A DNA stretch of 64,000 bases from Bacteroidetes bacterium UBA7662 (GTDB lineage: Bacteria > Bacteroidota > Bacteroidia > UBA7662): contig DLHS01000006.1 of assembly GCA_002483345.1 (NCBI GenBank), forward strand, positions 78,550 through 142,549. The letters run 5' to 3'. Both the position numbers and the translations under genes were made by a program. Shown here in pieces: positions 50,480 to 60,300 of the stretch. Below the pieces are notes generated by a model. The model was not told where the DNA came from. It saw only the letters and a list, made by a program, of their open reading frames with translations, and did not search any database. The number at the start of each line of letters is the position of its first letter. Position 1 is the first letter of the stretch.

Positions 50480-51799
50480 TTACTTTAGCTTGGTAAAAGT
50501 AAGGATGAGCTTTGGTCGGTACAACGGGTTAACGTTATTGGAGGAAGCTATTACGGCTCTGTTTACACTTGAAACAGTATTCAGGGGTATTAACCGAAGT
50601 CCGTAATCAGGCGTTGTTCGTTTTAACTGTTCCTGAATATAACGGGTTATGACAAATTTATACTTACCATCCCGATATTCTCCGTCATAATACCGCTCCA
50701 GCAGATCGTTCATGGCGTTAGGCAGATTGACATTCAGAGAGTCGGCCGGAAGTAAAAACATGCGCGTTGGTGGCGGAAACGGATCTGTAACCGACGATGA
50801 GATGACCGTAAACTCTATCTCCGCTTTATTAATGGCGACATCAAATGTTTCAACCAGCTTTTGCAGGTAAGGCATATCTACCCGCACCTTAACGCCGGTA
50901 CCAGCCTGTACGAAGTTTTCTTCAATCAGGGGACTGGTATTGCCGATGGCCGTAGCCAGCTCGGTGCCGGTGTAGTCAAAGGAGAAAGTATTAAAATAAG
51001 CAATATCACCCCGGGCTACCATATCAAAACGGCGGCGGGTGGTATCGTTACGATAATACAGATACATGCCATTCAGGGCTGAACGGGGGGTTATGTTCAA
51101 CATCACGCCGGTTTGTCCGTTGGGAACCTCGGCGGTGATATAAAAACCTTTGAAAAAATTAAGGAAGTTGGTTGTATTCGCCAAATCAGCTGTACCGGAG
51201 GCCGCTACAATGCGCTGTGCCAGGGTATTACTCAAAGGTATCCGGATGATGGGCCTGTAACTGATAATGGTGTCACCCCCTGCCAGCAGTGGTTCGCTGA
51301 TATCCACATAAGAAGCGGGCCGGGGCATATAACTAACCGTTGCCAAAGGGGTCGGTTTGTAGGCCAGGCGGCGGTTGGTATAATAAGAGGAATCGAGGTG
51401 AAGTGCCTCGTCGAGTTCATAGACATGAATGGTGACGGGCTGGGTGGTATCGCCCATATAACCTTCGATGGCCAATGACAGTACCAGCGAATCTATGCTC
51501 ACATCCTGACCTAAATCCACGTTTTCGGTGGTAAGTATGGTCTGGAAATAAGTGGCAGAGGCGGCTTTGCCGAAAACAGGATCGTTGATCATCCCAAAAA
51601 CCTTGCGGGAAGGAAACTGCGATTCTACCGAATCTTCATCCACCGTATAGGTATTTACAGTAAAGGTGTCCAGTTTAAAAACACCTATCCCATCCACATT
51701 GGGTAGTAAATCAAGTCCCAGAGAACCTTCTTCATTACAGGAAGAAAAAAGCCCTGTGAAACACAGAGCCAGGAGACCTAAACAAAAGCTTTTTATCAT
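50480..51799 (-). CDS. DUF4270 lipoprotein
   Basis: 439 residues. Signal with a lipobox F-S-S-C (Cys21). The mature region has the DUF4270 pattern S-V-E-S-Q-F-P-S-R-K, G-D-T-T-Q-P-V and L-T-F-T-K at the C-terminus. A beta-rich outer-membrane lipoprotein found in Bacteroidota, unknown role. It overlaps the GT5 gene by 4 nt, and ends 8 nt before glmS. Confidence 0.85.
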   Translation of the reverse strand: MIKSFCLGLLALCFTGLFSSCNEEGSLGLDLLPNVDGIGVFKLDTFTVNTYTVDEDSVESQFPSRKVFGMINDPVFGKAASATYFQTILTTENVDLGQDVSIDSLVLSLAIEGYMGDTTQPVTIHVYELDEALHLDSSYYTNRRLAYKPTPLATVSYMPRPASYVDISEPLLAGGDTIISYRPIIRIPLSNTLAQRIVAASGTADLANTTNFLNFFKGFYITAEVPNGQTGVMLNITPRSALNGMYLYYRNDTTRRRFDMVARGDIAYFNTFSFDYTGTELATAIGNTSPLIEENFVQAGTGVKVRVDMPYLQKLVETFDVAINKAEIEFTVISSSVTDPFPPPTRMFLLPADSLNVNLPNAMNDLLERYYDGEYRDGKYKFVITRYIQEQLKRTTPDYGLRLIPLNTVSSVNRAVIASSNNVNPLYRPKLILTFTKLK

Positions 51800-52623
51800 A
51801 CAAGAACAGGCTGCAATGCAAGCACTTTTTGATAGAACGCAAAATGTGCGTCAGCTTGTTCAGCAGTGCTCATATTTTCCAATATGGGTTTGTCGAGCTG
51901 TTGTACATAACTTCTGACTTCAGCATTTACGTCTGAGCTGCCAAAGCTGATGGCGTCGGCATAGGCGGCACCCCCTTTGTAGAGACTGCTGACATCGCGT
52001 CCTTCAAAAGGCTGCAATGCTGCCAGATCTACATCTTCCATGGTCGCCTTTTCCAGAAAATCGGCCGGGAATACTTCTGAGAACTGATTCTCATGCACAC
52101 CGAAAATCACCTTGCTGTCTTTGAAGACCGGCGTCTGGTTATAAAACTTCTTCAGATAAAGCGGAATCAGTGAAGTCATCCAGCCACTGCAATGAATGAT
52201 ATCCGGAGACCAGCCCAGTTTAAGGACGGTCTCAAGCACTCCTTTGTTAAAGAAGATCATCCGCTCGTGGTTGTCGTCGAAAAACTTTTCCTTTTCGTCG
52301 CGCAAAGCATACTTACGCTGGAAGTAATCTTCGTTGTCGAGAAAATAGACCTGCATTTTGGCTTGTGGCAAAGAAGCTACCTTGATGATCAGCGGATTAT
52401 CGTTATCACCGATTACAATGTTGATGCCCGACAAGCGGACAACTTCGTGTAAACGGTGGCGACGTTCGTTGATGCAGCCGTAACGTGGCATAAGTACCCT
52501 TATTTCCATGCCCTTTTCCTGCATGGCTTTGGGTAATTCTAACGCGAGATTGGCAATTTCAGAAAGATTGACATACGGTTGCATCTCGTGTGCAACAAAA
52601 AGGATCCGGGTTTTCCTATCCAT
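51796..52623 (-). CDS. Stand-alone glycogen/starch synthase GT5 N-domain
   Basis: 275 residues: a GT5 catalytic domain (R-I-L-F-V-A-H-E-M-Q-P-Y-V-N-L-S-E-I-A; D-I-I-H-C-S-G-W-M-T) without the C-terminal GT1-type domain of GlgA (which is about 480 residues). The K-x-G-G loop of normal GlgA is L-S-E-I here. It is a common Bacteroidota protein, maybe a non-catalytic or specialised glycosyltransferase. First of the operon with DUF4270 and glmS; divergent from panC. Confidence 0.85.
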   Translation of the reverse strand: MDRKTRILFVAHEMQPYVNLSEIANLALELPKAMQEKGMEIRVLMPRYGCINERRHRLHEVVRLSGINIVIGDNDNPLIIKVASLPQAKMQVYFLDNEDYFQRKYALRDEKEKFFDDNHERMIFFNKGVLETVLKLGWSPDIIHCSGWMTSLIPLYLKKFYNQTPVFKDSKVIFGVHENQFSEVFPADFLEKATMEDVDLAALQPFEGRDVSSLYKGGAAYADAISFGSSDVNAEVRSYVQQLDKPILENMSTAEQADAHFAFYQKVLALQPVLV

Positions 52624-52753
52624 ATAAAGAACTAAATACCTGTTTCAGACAGAAATGAATCACAAAAATATAGAAAAATCCTGTCATTAATGTGAATTCA
52701 GTTTACATTTACCCGAAATCCGCGTTTTCTGACCCCTTACTGCGCCTTCTGAC

Positions 52754-53608
52754 GTGATCATTTTTCATCATGCCGACGCCCTGAGCCGGTATCTGCAACA
52801 AGCCCGTTCCGAAGGCTCCCTCATCGGGTTTGTCCCTACCATGGGCGCCCTGCATGCCGGACATATCTCCCTGATTGACCGCGCCCGCGCACAAAATCAG
52901 CTGGTTGTATGCAGCATTTTTGTAAACCCCACCCAGTTCAACGACCCCAAAGACCTGGCTGCCTATCCCCGTACGCTTCCAGAGGATATAGCCCTGCTGG
53001 ACGCAGCCGGGTGCCATGTTTTATTTGTCCCTTCTGTATCAGAAATCTATCCCGACAACCTTCCGGTTGAAGATTACACCTTTGGTCTGCTCGAAAATAT
53101 TTTTGAAGGCGCCTTCCGTCCGGGGCATTTCAAGGGCGTAGGTCAGGTGGTAAGCAGATTATTACGCCTCACCACGCCGCATACCCTTTATCTGGGGCAG
53201 AAAGACTATCAGCAATGTATGGTCATCACCGATCTGATCCGTCAGATGCATTGGGAGGATGTGTGCCGGGTAGAGATTTGCCCCACCCACCGGGAAAAAA
53301 GCGGGCTGGCGCGCAGCAGCCGCAATCAGCGGTTGTCGCCGGAAGGGCTGCAGTCAGCAACCGCCCTGTACCGGGTTTTGCTGACCTGCCGGCAGCAATA
53401 CACTCAATATACACCGGCACTGCTACAGGAGCGGGCCCTGGCCAGCCTGGCAGAAGACCCTTGTATAAAACCGGAGTATTTCGCGTTTGTACACCCGCAA
53501 ACCCTGGAGCCGGTAACAGCGTGGAACAAACAGCCGGTGGTATGGGTTTTGATTGCAGCATGGGTCGATGGCGTACGGCTCATCGATAATGACTTTCTCT
53601 TTATGTAA
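52754..53608 (+). CDS. panC: Pantothenate synthetase
   Basis: 284 residues from a GTG start. ATP-binding motif P-T-M-G-A-L-H-A-G-H (28-37), F-V-N-P-T-Q-F (about 58-64), K-D-Y-Q-Q (about 150-154) and S-S-R-N-Q-R-L-S-P-E (about 180-189). It joins pantoate and beta-alanine with ATP. panD, which supplies beta-alanine, follows directly. The minus-strand long ORF 53404-54645 is its shadow. Confidence 0.96.
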   Translation: MIIFHHADALSRYLQQARSEGSLIGFVPTMGALHAGHISLIDRARAQNQLVVCSIFVNPTQFNDPKDLAAYPRTLPEDIALLDAAGCHVLFVPSVSEIYPDNLPVEDYTFGLLENIFEGAFRPGHFKGVGQVVSRLLRLTTPHTLYLGQKDYQQCMVITDLIRQMHWEDVCRVEICPTHREKSGLARSSRNQRLSPEGLQSATALYRVLLTCRQQYTQYTPALLQERALASLAEDPCIKPEYFAFVHPQTLEPVTAWNKQPVVWVLIAAWVDGVRLIDNDFLFM

Positions 53609-53613
53609 CTTTG
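53606..53613 (+). promoter_or_regulatory. Bacteroidota -7 box TAACTTTG for panD
   Basis: TAnnTTTG overlapping the end of panC, 21 nt before the panD start codon at 53635. It may give panD its own transcript. Confidence 0.55.
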
Positions 53614-53634
53614 CGCCGAAATTTTTTTTACAGC

Positions 53635-53985
53635 ATGCTGATTCAAGTCCTTAAGTCGAAACTTCACCGGGTCCGTGTTACACAGGCGGAGCTGCATTAT
53701 GTAGGCAGCATCACCATAGACGAAACCCTGATGGAGGCTGCCAACATCATCGAAAACGAGAAAGTGCAGGTAGTGAACATCAACAATGGTGAACGACTGG
53801 AGACCTATGTAATCAAAGGGGAGCGCAACAGTGGTACCATTTGTATGAACGGCCCCGCGGCCCGTAAGGTAGCGGTGGGCGACATTCTCATCATCATCTC
53901 CTATGCCACCATGGATTTTGAAGAGGCCAAAAGCTTCAAGCCATCGCTGGTATTTCCCGACGCCGACAATAAACTGGTGCTTTAA
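53635..53985 (+). CDS. panD: Aspartate 1-decarboxylase precursor
   Basis: 116 residues from ATG at 53635. The self-cleavage site G24-S25 (H-Y-V-G-S-I-T-I-D) generates the pyruvoyl cofactor. The C-terminal G-P-A-A-R-K-V-A-V-G-D is the catalytic region. It makes beta-alanine from aspartate for PanC. A longer frame from 53611 is not credible because the promoter lies there. Confidence 0.95.
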   Translation: MLIQVLKSKLHRVRVTQAELHYVGSITIDETLMEAANIIENEKVQVVNINNGERLETYVIKGERNSGTICMNGPAARKVAVGDILIIISYATMDFEEAKSFKPSLVFPDADNKLVL

Positions 53986-53988
53986 AGC

Positions 53989-55008
53989 ATGCCTGCCTGG
54001 CTCAAAAAAACGCTCCAGTTCACCATTCCCCTGGTGTTGGGGGTCGTCATTCTTTATTTCGTTTTCAGCGGTCAGGACATAGACGGCATCCGGGATACCC
54101 TGGCGAACGCGCATTACGGCTGGATCATCGCTTCGAGCGCTGCCGCGCTGATAAGCCACTGGTTGCGCGCCAAACGCTGGGCCATGCTCATGGGGCCGCT
54201 GGGTGAACACCCCGCTACCGCCCTGACATTTCATGCCGTGATGTTTGGCTATCTGGCCAATCTGGCTTTCCCCCGTATGGGCGAAGTGACCCGTTGTGGC
54301 GCGATAGCCCGGCACACCAAATTGCCCGTAAACGGCATTATTGGCACGGTCATTATTGAGCGGGCCATCGATTTCATGCTGCTGCTCGTGATTACCGCAG
54401 CAACCGTTTTGTTGAATTTTGGCTTGCTGAAAGGACCGATGTTTAAAACACTCGACCGGCTGGCGGCTTTCCAGCCACTTGGTATAAGCTGGTATTACTG
54501 GATTTTCGCGGGACTTGCAGGCGCGCTCCTTTTGCTGTGGTACTACCGGCGCAGGCTTGCACACCTGGATCATCCGTTGCTCATTAAAATCAAGGGTTTC
54601 GCGCGCGGGATACTGGCAGGACTCAAATCCATTACAGCGCTTCAAAAGCCGGTATTGTTCTGGGTATATTCTATCGGTATCTGGGTTTGTTATTATCTGA
54701 TGACCTATCTCTGTGTTTTTGCCTTCGACACCACCAGCATGCTTAACCCGAACGAGGGATTACTCATTCTGGTAAGTGGCAGTTTTGGCATGGTTGCCCC
54801 TGTTCAGGGGGGAATAGGCGCCTATCATGCCGTTATCAGCAAACTTCTGGAAGTATTGCCCGGCCGCTCAATCAGTGCCGCGGATGCTTTAAGTTTCGCA
54901 ACCCTCACCCATGCCGCACAAACCCTGCTGATTTTAGTGGTGGGTTTGTTGTCGATGTTGTGGTTATTTTTGAAAAAACGAACCCATGGGATACAGAAGC
55001 TCAGTTGA
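53989..55008 (+). CDS. Flippase-like (UPF0104/LPG synthase TM) membrane protein
   Basis: 339 residues with about eight membrane helices. R-A-K-R-W-A-M-L-M-G (about 58-67), F-P-R-M-G-E-V-T-R (about 99-107) and P-V-Q-G-G-I-G-A-Y-H (about 268-277) mark the lysylphosphatidylglycerol synthase transmembrane family. A likely lipid flippase. It starts 4 nt after panD, and overlaps the next gene by 23 nt. Confidence 0.85.
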   Translation: MPAWLKKTLQFTIPLVLGVVILYFVFSGQDIDGIRDTLANAHYGWIIASSAAALISHWLRAKRWAMLMGPLGEHPATALTFHAVMFGYLANLAFPRMGEVTRCGAIARHTKLPVNGIIGTVIIERAIDFMLLLVITAATVLLNFGLLKGPMFKTLDRLAAFQPLGISWYYWIFAGLAGALLLLWYYRRRLAHLDHPLLIKIKGFARGILAGLKSITALQKPVLFWVYSIGIWVCYYLMTYLCVFAFDTTSMLNPNEGLLILVSGSFGMVAPVQGGIGAYHAVISKLLEVLPGRSISAADALSFATLTHAAQTLLILVVGLLSMLWLFLKKRTHGIQKLS

Positions 55009-55477
55009 GGAAAAAATTCTGGATGCCGCAGGCCTTCGCAGGCAGGTGAACAGTTGGAAGAGCGCGGGAAAAAAAATAGTATTTACCAACGGCTGTTTTG
55101 ATTTGCTGCACCTGGGTCATGTGGACTACCTCAACCGCGCGGCCGACCTGGGAGATATACTGGTAGTAGGTTTAAATACCGATGCTTCGGTAAAAAAACT
55201 CAAAGGGCCGCATCGCCCGTTGCAGGATGAGGCCGCCCGCTTGCATATTCTGGCGTCGCTGGCCTGCGTAGCTGCCGTGGTGCTTTTTGATGAGCCCACG
55301 CCGCTTGAACTTATCGGCTCCATTGAACCGGATATACTCGTCAAGGGTGCAGATTACAGCATAGACCAGATTGTAGGCGCCAAAGAAGTGCTTGCAAAAG
55401 GGGGTAAAGTAGAGACCATTCCGCTGGTGAATGGGTATTCAACCTCTGCTATCGAAAGCCGCATCAAAGCGCAGTAG
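54986..55477 (+). CDS. Heptose-1-phosphate adenylyltransferase (HldE C-domain/RfaE2)
   Basis: 163 residues. The nucleotidyltransferase motif is F-T-N-G-C-F-D-L-L-H-L-G-H (about 33-45), and later G-Y-S-T-S-A-I. A single-domain RfaE2, with no kinase domain, as in many Bacteroidota. It adds ADP to the heptose used for the LPS core. It overlaps the flippase-like gene and so is co-translated. Confidence 0.93.
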   Translation: MGYRSSVEEKILDAAGLRRQVNSWKSAGKKIVFTNGCFDLLHLGHVDYLNRAADLGDILVVGLNTDASVKKLKGPHRPLQDEAARLHILASLACVAAVVLFDEPTPLELIGSIEPDILVKGADYSIDQIVGAKEVLAKGGKVETIPLVNGYSTSAIESRIKAQ

Positions 55478-55544
55478 GCATCCGGCTACCTTTGTATTAC
55501 CAAAACTCTTTATCTTTAGGAGTCTCCATTGTTTCAAAAACCGC

Positions 55545-57914
55545 ATGCCGCTACGTTTTAAGCTTGTTTTAATCTTTTTTCTTTTTGCTTCCGGCTTGTT
55601 TGCGCAATCGAGTTCAACCGATTGGCGCTTCGGTCAGCTGGGCAGGGTAGTTTTTACACCCGGTGGCGCACAGGGTCAGGGAGGCAGTAATCTCACTTCT
55701 TTCGAAGGCTGTGCTTCCATTGCCGACCCGGTGACCGGCAACATACTTTTTTACAGCAACGGTGAAATGGTATGGGGTTCGAACAATGCGGCGATGGCCA
55801 ACGGAACAGGATTATCAGGCAAACAAACCACTACACAGGGAGCTTTGATTGTACCCTATCCGGGTCAGCCCAACCGCTACATTCTTTTTACCCTTACCAA
55901 TACCCTTGACAGCGCCGGTTTACAGTATTCAGTCATAGATATGAGCCTGAATGGCGGTGCCGGCGGCGTGGTGGCTTCTTTGAAAAACCAGCCCATACTG
56001 CCGGGCTTTCCTACCAATGCCATGTCGGAAAAGCTGACAGCTACCAAACATTGTAATGGAACAGATTACTGGGTGATGGGGCATTTTGTGAATTCAGCAC
56101 AGTTTTTTAAGTTTCTGGTGACTTCTGCCGGTGTGCAGCCCATGGTACTTCAGAGCATAGGCAGCAGCCATCCTTTTCCCGGCGGCTCCAATATCGGATC
56201 GAACAAGGGTTATATGAAGTTTTCACCCGACGGATGCAGGCTGGCCCTTGTAACCAATCAGCAGAACGGCAGCCTGATAGAACTCTTCCGGTTCGACAAA
56301 TCAACCGGTAATCTGTCTGACGCCAGAACCTTGCCGGCAACAGGCGGTGAGTATGGTGTTGCCTTTTCGCCGGATAACGGCAAATTATACATTACTGCTG
56401 CCCGCGATTCGCTCAATGGCACCGATAACCGGCCTTACAATACCGTCTGGAGTTTCGATCTGCTGGCAGACAACCCTGCTACCACCAAAACACTGGTAAA
56501 AGCCCGTCGGGAAACCGTTGACCGTGCCAAATTCGGAGCCTTGCAAAACGGACCTGACGGTCGTATTTATGTAGCCCAGGAGTTCAGAGACGGCCTCAAC
56601 GTCATCATCACACCCAATGGTTTTGGCGCCACCGCCAACTATGTGGACAGCATCCTCCAGATGCCCAGCGCGACCACCCGCCAGGGACTCCCCAATTTTA
56701 TAGACGACCAGTTCACACTTCCGTTCGTACCCAACTTCACCAACGATTTTGTATGTGTGGGTAACCCCATGCAATTCCGCGATTCATCCCTCAGCAATGC
56801 CATCAGCTGGCTTTGGGATTTTGATCTGTCCAATGCCGGGACCTTCACCTCCACCCTCCGGAACCCGACCCATACCTACGCCACACCAGGTACTTACAAC
56901 GTCAAACTGGTTGTCGAAAGAGGTTGTGGTGTTATTGACTCCATTACCAAGCAGGTCACCATTGGCGTTAACCTGCCTGTAGACCTTGGCAACGACACGG
57001 CCTTCATCTGCCTCAACGACACGGCCTTTTTAGGAGCAAACGTAGGTACAGCCAGTTATCAGTGGTTTACCGGCGGACCAGGTGCCTGGGTCGTATCTCC
57101 GAATGACACTTTGAATTCGCTCGCGGTAACAACCACCGGCTGGTACAGGCTGACTGCCAACAACGGAAGTTGTGACGGAGAAGACAGTATTTATGTACTC
57201 GTAAACACCACTCCTGTGGATGTTGACCTGGGACCCGATCAGCTTTTGTGCGTAGGTGCCAACCTCCAGCTGGATGCCGGTAATCCGGGAGCTGTTTATT
57301 TGTGGTCGACCGGCGAAACCACCCAGACCATCACGGTTACGCTGCCAGATACCTTTTATGTCACAGCCAGCCTGCAAGGTTGCACCGACACCGATACCAT
57401 CATCGTCTTCCTGGACAGCATCACCACGGTAACGGTGATGAACGACACCTTTATGTGTCCTGAAGTCTCCACGCTCGAGATAGATGCCAGTGCTTTCGGT
57501 ATCTCCTTTGTATGGTCTACCGGTGAAACCACCCCAGCTATTACAGTACTGGATACCGGCACCTATTATGTGGCCATCACGACCCCTGCAGGCTGCCTGG
57601 TGAGTGATACCATAATCATCCGGAGACTGTGCCCTACCAAAGTGGACATAGCCGATGCGTTCACCCCTAACAAAGATGGCCTCAACGATGTTTTTATACC
57701 CACCATCACCTCTGTTGATCTGGGATATGAGTTTACCATCTTCAACCGCTGGGGTCAGCAGCTCTTTTTTACCAACGACACCAACAAAGGATGGGATGGC
57801 ACCTTCAACGGCCTTGCGGCAGAGGAAGGATATTATCAATATGTAGTCCGTTATTTCACCAATGTGGAGCGGGTGTTTACGTATAAGTCGGGTCAGGTTT
57901 ATCTGTTCCGCTGA
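55545..57914 (+). CDS. PKD-domain surface protein with CHU_C gliding C-terminal domain
   Basis: 789 residues from ATG at 55545 (MPLRFKLVLIFFLFASGLFAQ signal); the longer frame from 55431 overlaps the hldE gene end. N-terminal half (about 30-400) is a beta-propeller-like stretch with D-P-V-T-G-N-I-L-F-Y-S. A PKD domain (about 405-500: C-V-G-N-P-M-Q-F, W-D-F-D-L, H-T-Y-A-T-P-G-T-Y) is followed by two Ig-like modules (D-L-G-N-D-T, D-L-G-P-D-Q) and the CHU_C/gliding-associated domain (A-F-T-P-N-K-D-G-L-N-D-V-F, I-F-N-R-W-G-Q, W-D-G-T-F-N-G), a type B T9SS signal. It stops at TGATG, 1 nt overlap with rmuC. Confidence 0.88.
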   Translation: MPLRFKLVLIFFLFASGLFAQSSSTDWRFGQLGRVVFTPGGAQGQGGSNLTSFEGCASIADPVTGNILFYSNGEMVWGSNNAAMANGTGLSGKQTTTQGALIVPYPGQPNRYILFTLTNTLDSAGLQYSVIDMSLNGGAGGVVASLKNQPILPGFPTNAMSEKLTATKHCNGTDYWVMGHFVNSAQFFKFLVTSAGVQPMVLQSIGSSHPFPGGSNIGSNKGYMKFSPDGCRLALVTNQQNGSLIELFRFDKSTGNLSDARTLPATGGEYGVAFSPDNGKLYITAARDSLNGTDNRPYNTVWSFDLLADNPATTKTLVKARRETVDRAKFGALQNGPDGRIYVAQEFRDGLNVIITPNGFGATANYVDSILQMPSATTRQGLPNFIDDQFTLPFVPNFTNDFVCVGNPMQFRDSSLSNAISWLWDFDLSNAGTFTSTLRNPTHTYATPGTYNVKLVVERGCGVIDSITKQVTIGVNLPVDLGNDTAFICLNDTAFLGANVGTASYQWFTGGPGAWVVSPNDTLNSLAVTTTGWYRLTANNGSCDGEDSIYVLVNTTPVDVDLGPDQLLCVGANLQLDAGNPGAVYLWSTGETTQTITVTLPDTFYVTASLQGCTDTDTIIVFLDSITTVTVMNDTFMCPEVSTLEIDASAFGISFVWSTGETTPAITVLDTGTYYVAITTPAGCLVSDTIIIRRLCPTKVDIADAFTPNKDGLNDVFIPTITSVDLGYEFTIFNRWGQQLFFTNDTNKGWDGTFNGLAAEEGYYQYVVRYFTNVERVFTYKSGQVYLFR

Positions 57915-59239
57915 TGGACCTGTTAATGCTGTTGGCAGGACTGCTGGCGGGTGCTTCGGCTGCACTCCTGTGGTTTCGGAGCAGACCTCAGCCCCATATT
58001 GCTGAATTACAGGATTTACGCACTCAAAACGGCATACTGACTGCTCAGAAAGTCACGCTTTCTGAAGAAAAACAAAGCCTGGAAACAGCCCTTAAACAGG
58101 GAGAGCAGCGTATGTTGCAATACAGTGCCGACAACAGCCGGTTGGAGGCCAACCTCCAGTACCAGCAGGAAAAACTAAGCCTGCAACAGCTGGAAATGGA
58201 TCGTATCCGGGAGAAATTCACCCTGGAGTTTAAAGCCATTGCCAACGAACTGCTGGAAGACAAAAGCAAACGTTTCAACGAACAGAACCAGCAACAGATG
58301 GAGCAGATACTCTCTCCGCTGCGGGAAAGGCTGAAAGATTTTGAACAGAAGGTTGACAGCACCCACAAAGAGTCGCTCGAGAAACACGCCAGTCTGTTTA
58401 ACGAGCTTAAAAACCTCAAGGAACTCAACCAAAGTATGAGTGAAGAGGCGCGTAACCTTACCCGCGCCCTGAAAGGTGAAAACAAAACCCAGGGAAACTG
58501 GGGAGAGGTTATACTCGAACGTATCCTGGAACGCAGCGGGCTTACCCGCGATCAGGAATACCGTATGCAGGAATCTGTGACAGGCGAAGACGGTCGTCGC
58601 CTGCAACCGGATGTCACCATACTGCTCCCGGATCAGAAGTTCCTGATAATCGACAGCAAGGTATCGCTGGTTGACTATGAACGCTACAGCAGCTCCACCG
58701 ACGACAAAGAGCGGGAAGCAGCGCTCAAAAGGCACCTGCTTTCCTTGCGCAACCACGTCCGACAGCTGAGCGACAAAAAGTATGAGCAGTTATATGGTCA
58801 GGGAAGTCCTGATTTTGTACTGCTTTTTGTACCCATCGAACCCGCCTTTAACCTCGCGGTTCAGCAGGATGGGGAATTATTCGGGGATGCTTTTGAGAAG
58901 AACATCGTATTGGTAAGCACTTCTACCCTACTCGCCACTTTGCGTACCATTTCAAGCATCTGGCGACAGGAGAAGCAGAATCTGAACGCCCAGGAAATCG
59001 CACGGCAGGCAGGTAATTTGTATGATAAGTTTGTGGAATTCAGCAACGACCTGATCAAAGTAGGCAACCAGCTTGACACCACAACCAAAACCTATGGTGA
59101 GGCTATGAAAAAGCTCACAGAAGGCAAGGACAACCTGGTTCGTAAAACAGAACGTCTGAAAGAATTAGGAGCTAAAGGGTCGAAACAAATAGACCTGCGA
59201 TTGCTCGACCGTTCCGGTGCCGATGAGGCTGTGGAATAA
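57914..59239 (+). CDS. rmuC: RmuC-family DNA recombination protein
   Basis: 441 residues. N-terminal membrane helix (about 1-22) and coiled coil (about 30-180), then the RmuC nuclease-like domain (G-E-D-G-R-R-L-Q-P-D-V, I-D-S-K-V-S-L, L-R-N-H-V-R-Q-L-S-D-K-K-Y). It limits inversion and recombination between repeats in E. coli. Its ATG overlaps the stop of the gene before it (TGATG). Confidence 0.92.
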   Translation: MDLLMLLAGLLAGASAALLWFRSRPQPHIAELQDLRTQNGILTAQKVTLSEEKQSLETALKQGEQRMLQYSADNSRLEANLQYQQEKLSLQQLEMDRIREKFTLEFKAIANELLEDKSKRFNEQNQQQMEQILSPLRERLKDFEQKVDSTHKESLEKHASLFNELKNLKELNQSMSEEARNLTRALKGENKTQGNWGEVILERILERSGLTRDQEYRMQESVTGEDGRRLQPDVTILLPDQKFLIIDSKVSLVDYERYSSSTDDKEREAALKRHLLSLRNHVRQLSDKKYEQLYGQGSPDFVLLFVPIEPAFNLAVQQDGELFGDAFEKNIVLVSTSTLLATLRTISSIWRQEKQNLNAQEIARQAGNLYDKFVEFSNDLIKVGNQLDTTTKTYGEAMKKLTEGKDNLVRKTERLKELGAKGSKQIDLRLLDRSGADEAVE

Positions 59240-59409
59240 GCAAACGAATTGCATTCATCGGATAATCAGCCACTTTCATCTAAAAAAAAGAAGGTGCTAT
59301 GAAACCGTATCTACCTTTGAACTGTTTCATAGATAACTAATCTGCCCCGCCATCAGGGTTTAGGGTTTTATCCGGCGGATAGTAGCGTAGGATTAGTTTA
59401 GTTGGGTTT

Positions 59410-59439
59410 GGGGAGCTGTAAAAGGCTCCCCTTTTTTTT
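59410..59439 (+). terminator. Intrinsic terminator of rmuC
   Basis: GGGGAGC (59410-59416) pairs with GCTCCCC (59425-59431), then eight T. It lies 170 nt past the rmuC stop. Confidence 0.8.
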
Positions 59440-59478
59440 GGGCTGGTCGGGACCGCCCCTGGTACCGCCCGACCCTTC

Positions 59479-60201
59479 CTACTTTATGCCGCGCCGGGTG
59501 CGGATTTTTTCGTAGGCTTCGTTTACTTTCTGGAATTTCTCGTGGGCTGCTTTCTGGACATCCTCTCCGAGGGTCGCAACCTTATCGGGATGGTGTTTGG
59601 CTGCCATTTTACGATACGCCTTTTTCACCTCTTCGTCGGTGGCTTCCGGGGTTATTTCAAGGATTTTATAGGCATCGTCGTAGGAGGCAACGAACATGGC
59701 CTGGATCGACTGGTAATCTGCCGGGCTGATGCGCAGGGCATGCGCCATGGCTTCGAGCAGACGGAGTTCGCCGGCATCTACCGCACCATCAGACTGTGCA
59801 ATACCGAAAAGGAGGTGCAACAGTTCCAGGCGGCCTGCATGTTGCATGTGTTGGGCAATCTGGCGACAAACCGGTAGCGGATCAAAATCCTTTTCCACGA
59901 TGTCGCGCAACATGAGGGTCATGTCTTTGGCGCGGGTGAGTCCGAAATTTCGTTTCAGGAATTCCTTGACGTAATCGAGTTCTGATTTGACCACCTTCCC
60001 GTCTGCCTTCATGACAGCCGCTGCCAGCACCAGGAGGGTGACCGTAAAATCGGAAGGTGTTGTCTCATGCGTTTCCGGATATGGCTGACCAGCCTTCCGG
60101 CTGTCGACGGCATTCCCCAGCACAAAACCTATTACAGCACCGATGGGTCCGCCGAGCACCCAGCCCAGTCCTCCGCCCAGCCATTTGGCATATTGACTCA
60201 T
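59479..60201 (-). CDS. TerB-DnaJ (DjlA-like) protein
   Basis: 240 residues. A glycine-rich membrane-insert helix (G-G-G-L-G-W-V-L-G-G-P-I-G-A-V-I) is followed by a TerB domain (about 55-160) and a C-terminal J domain (Y-K-I-L-E-I-T-P-E-A-T, H-H-P-D-K-V at about 208-213, with the HPD motif). It recruits DnaK at the membrane. Monocistronic and divergent from the M3 peptidase. Confidence 0.88.
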   Translation of the reverse strand: MSQYAKWLGGGLGWVLGGPIGAVIGFVLGNAVDSRKAGQPYPETHETTPSDFTVTLLVLAAAVMKADGKVVKSELDYVKEFLKRNFGLTRAKDMTLMLRDIVEKDFDPLPVCRQIAQHMQHAGRLELLHLLFGIAQSDGAVDAGELRLLEAMAHALRISPADYQSIQAMFVASYDDAYKILEITPEATDEEVKKAYRKMAAKHHPDKVATLGEDVQKAAHEKFQKVNEAYEKIRTRRGIK

Positions 60202-60288
60202 GCTGCGAATATAAGGATTGGCTTATTTGCTTGTTCGGAAGTGCTGCTGAGACAACAAAATTTGGCGATGAAACGTGTTATAAGTGTC

Positions 60289-60296
60289 TATTTTTG
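60289..60296 (+). promoter_or_regulatory. Bacteroidota -7 box TATTTTTG
   Basis: TAnnTTTG, only 4 nt before the M3 peptidase ATG (60301). As at ruvX, the message may be leaderless. Confidence 0.5.
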
Positions 60297-60300
60297 CCGT

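Noticed and set aside
53404..54645. 413-residue minus-strand ORF
   Set aside because: Lies opposite panC, panD and the flippase-like gene, all of which have clear family motifs.
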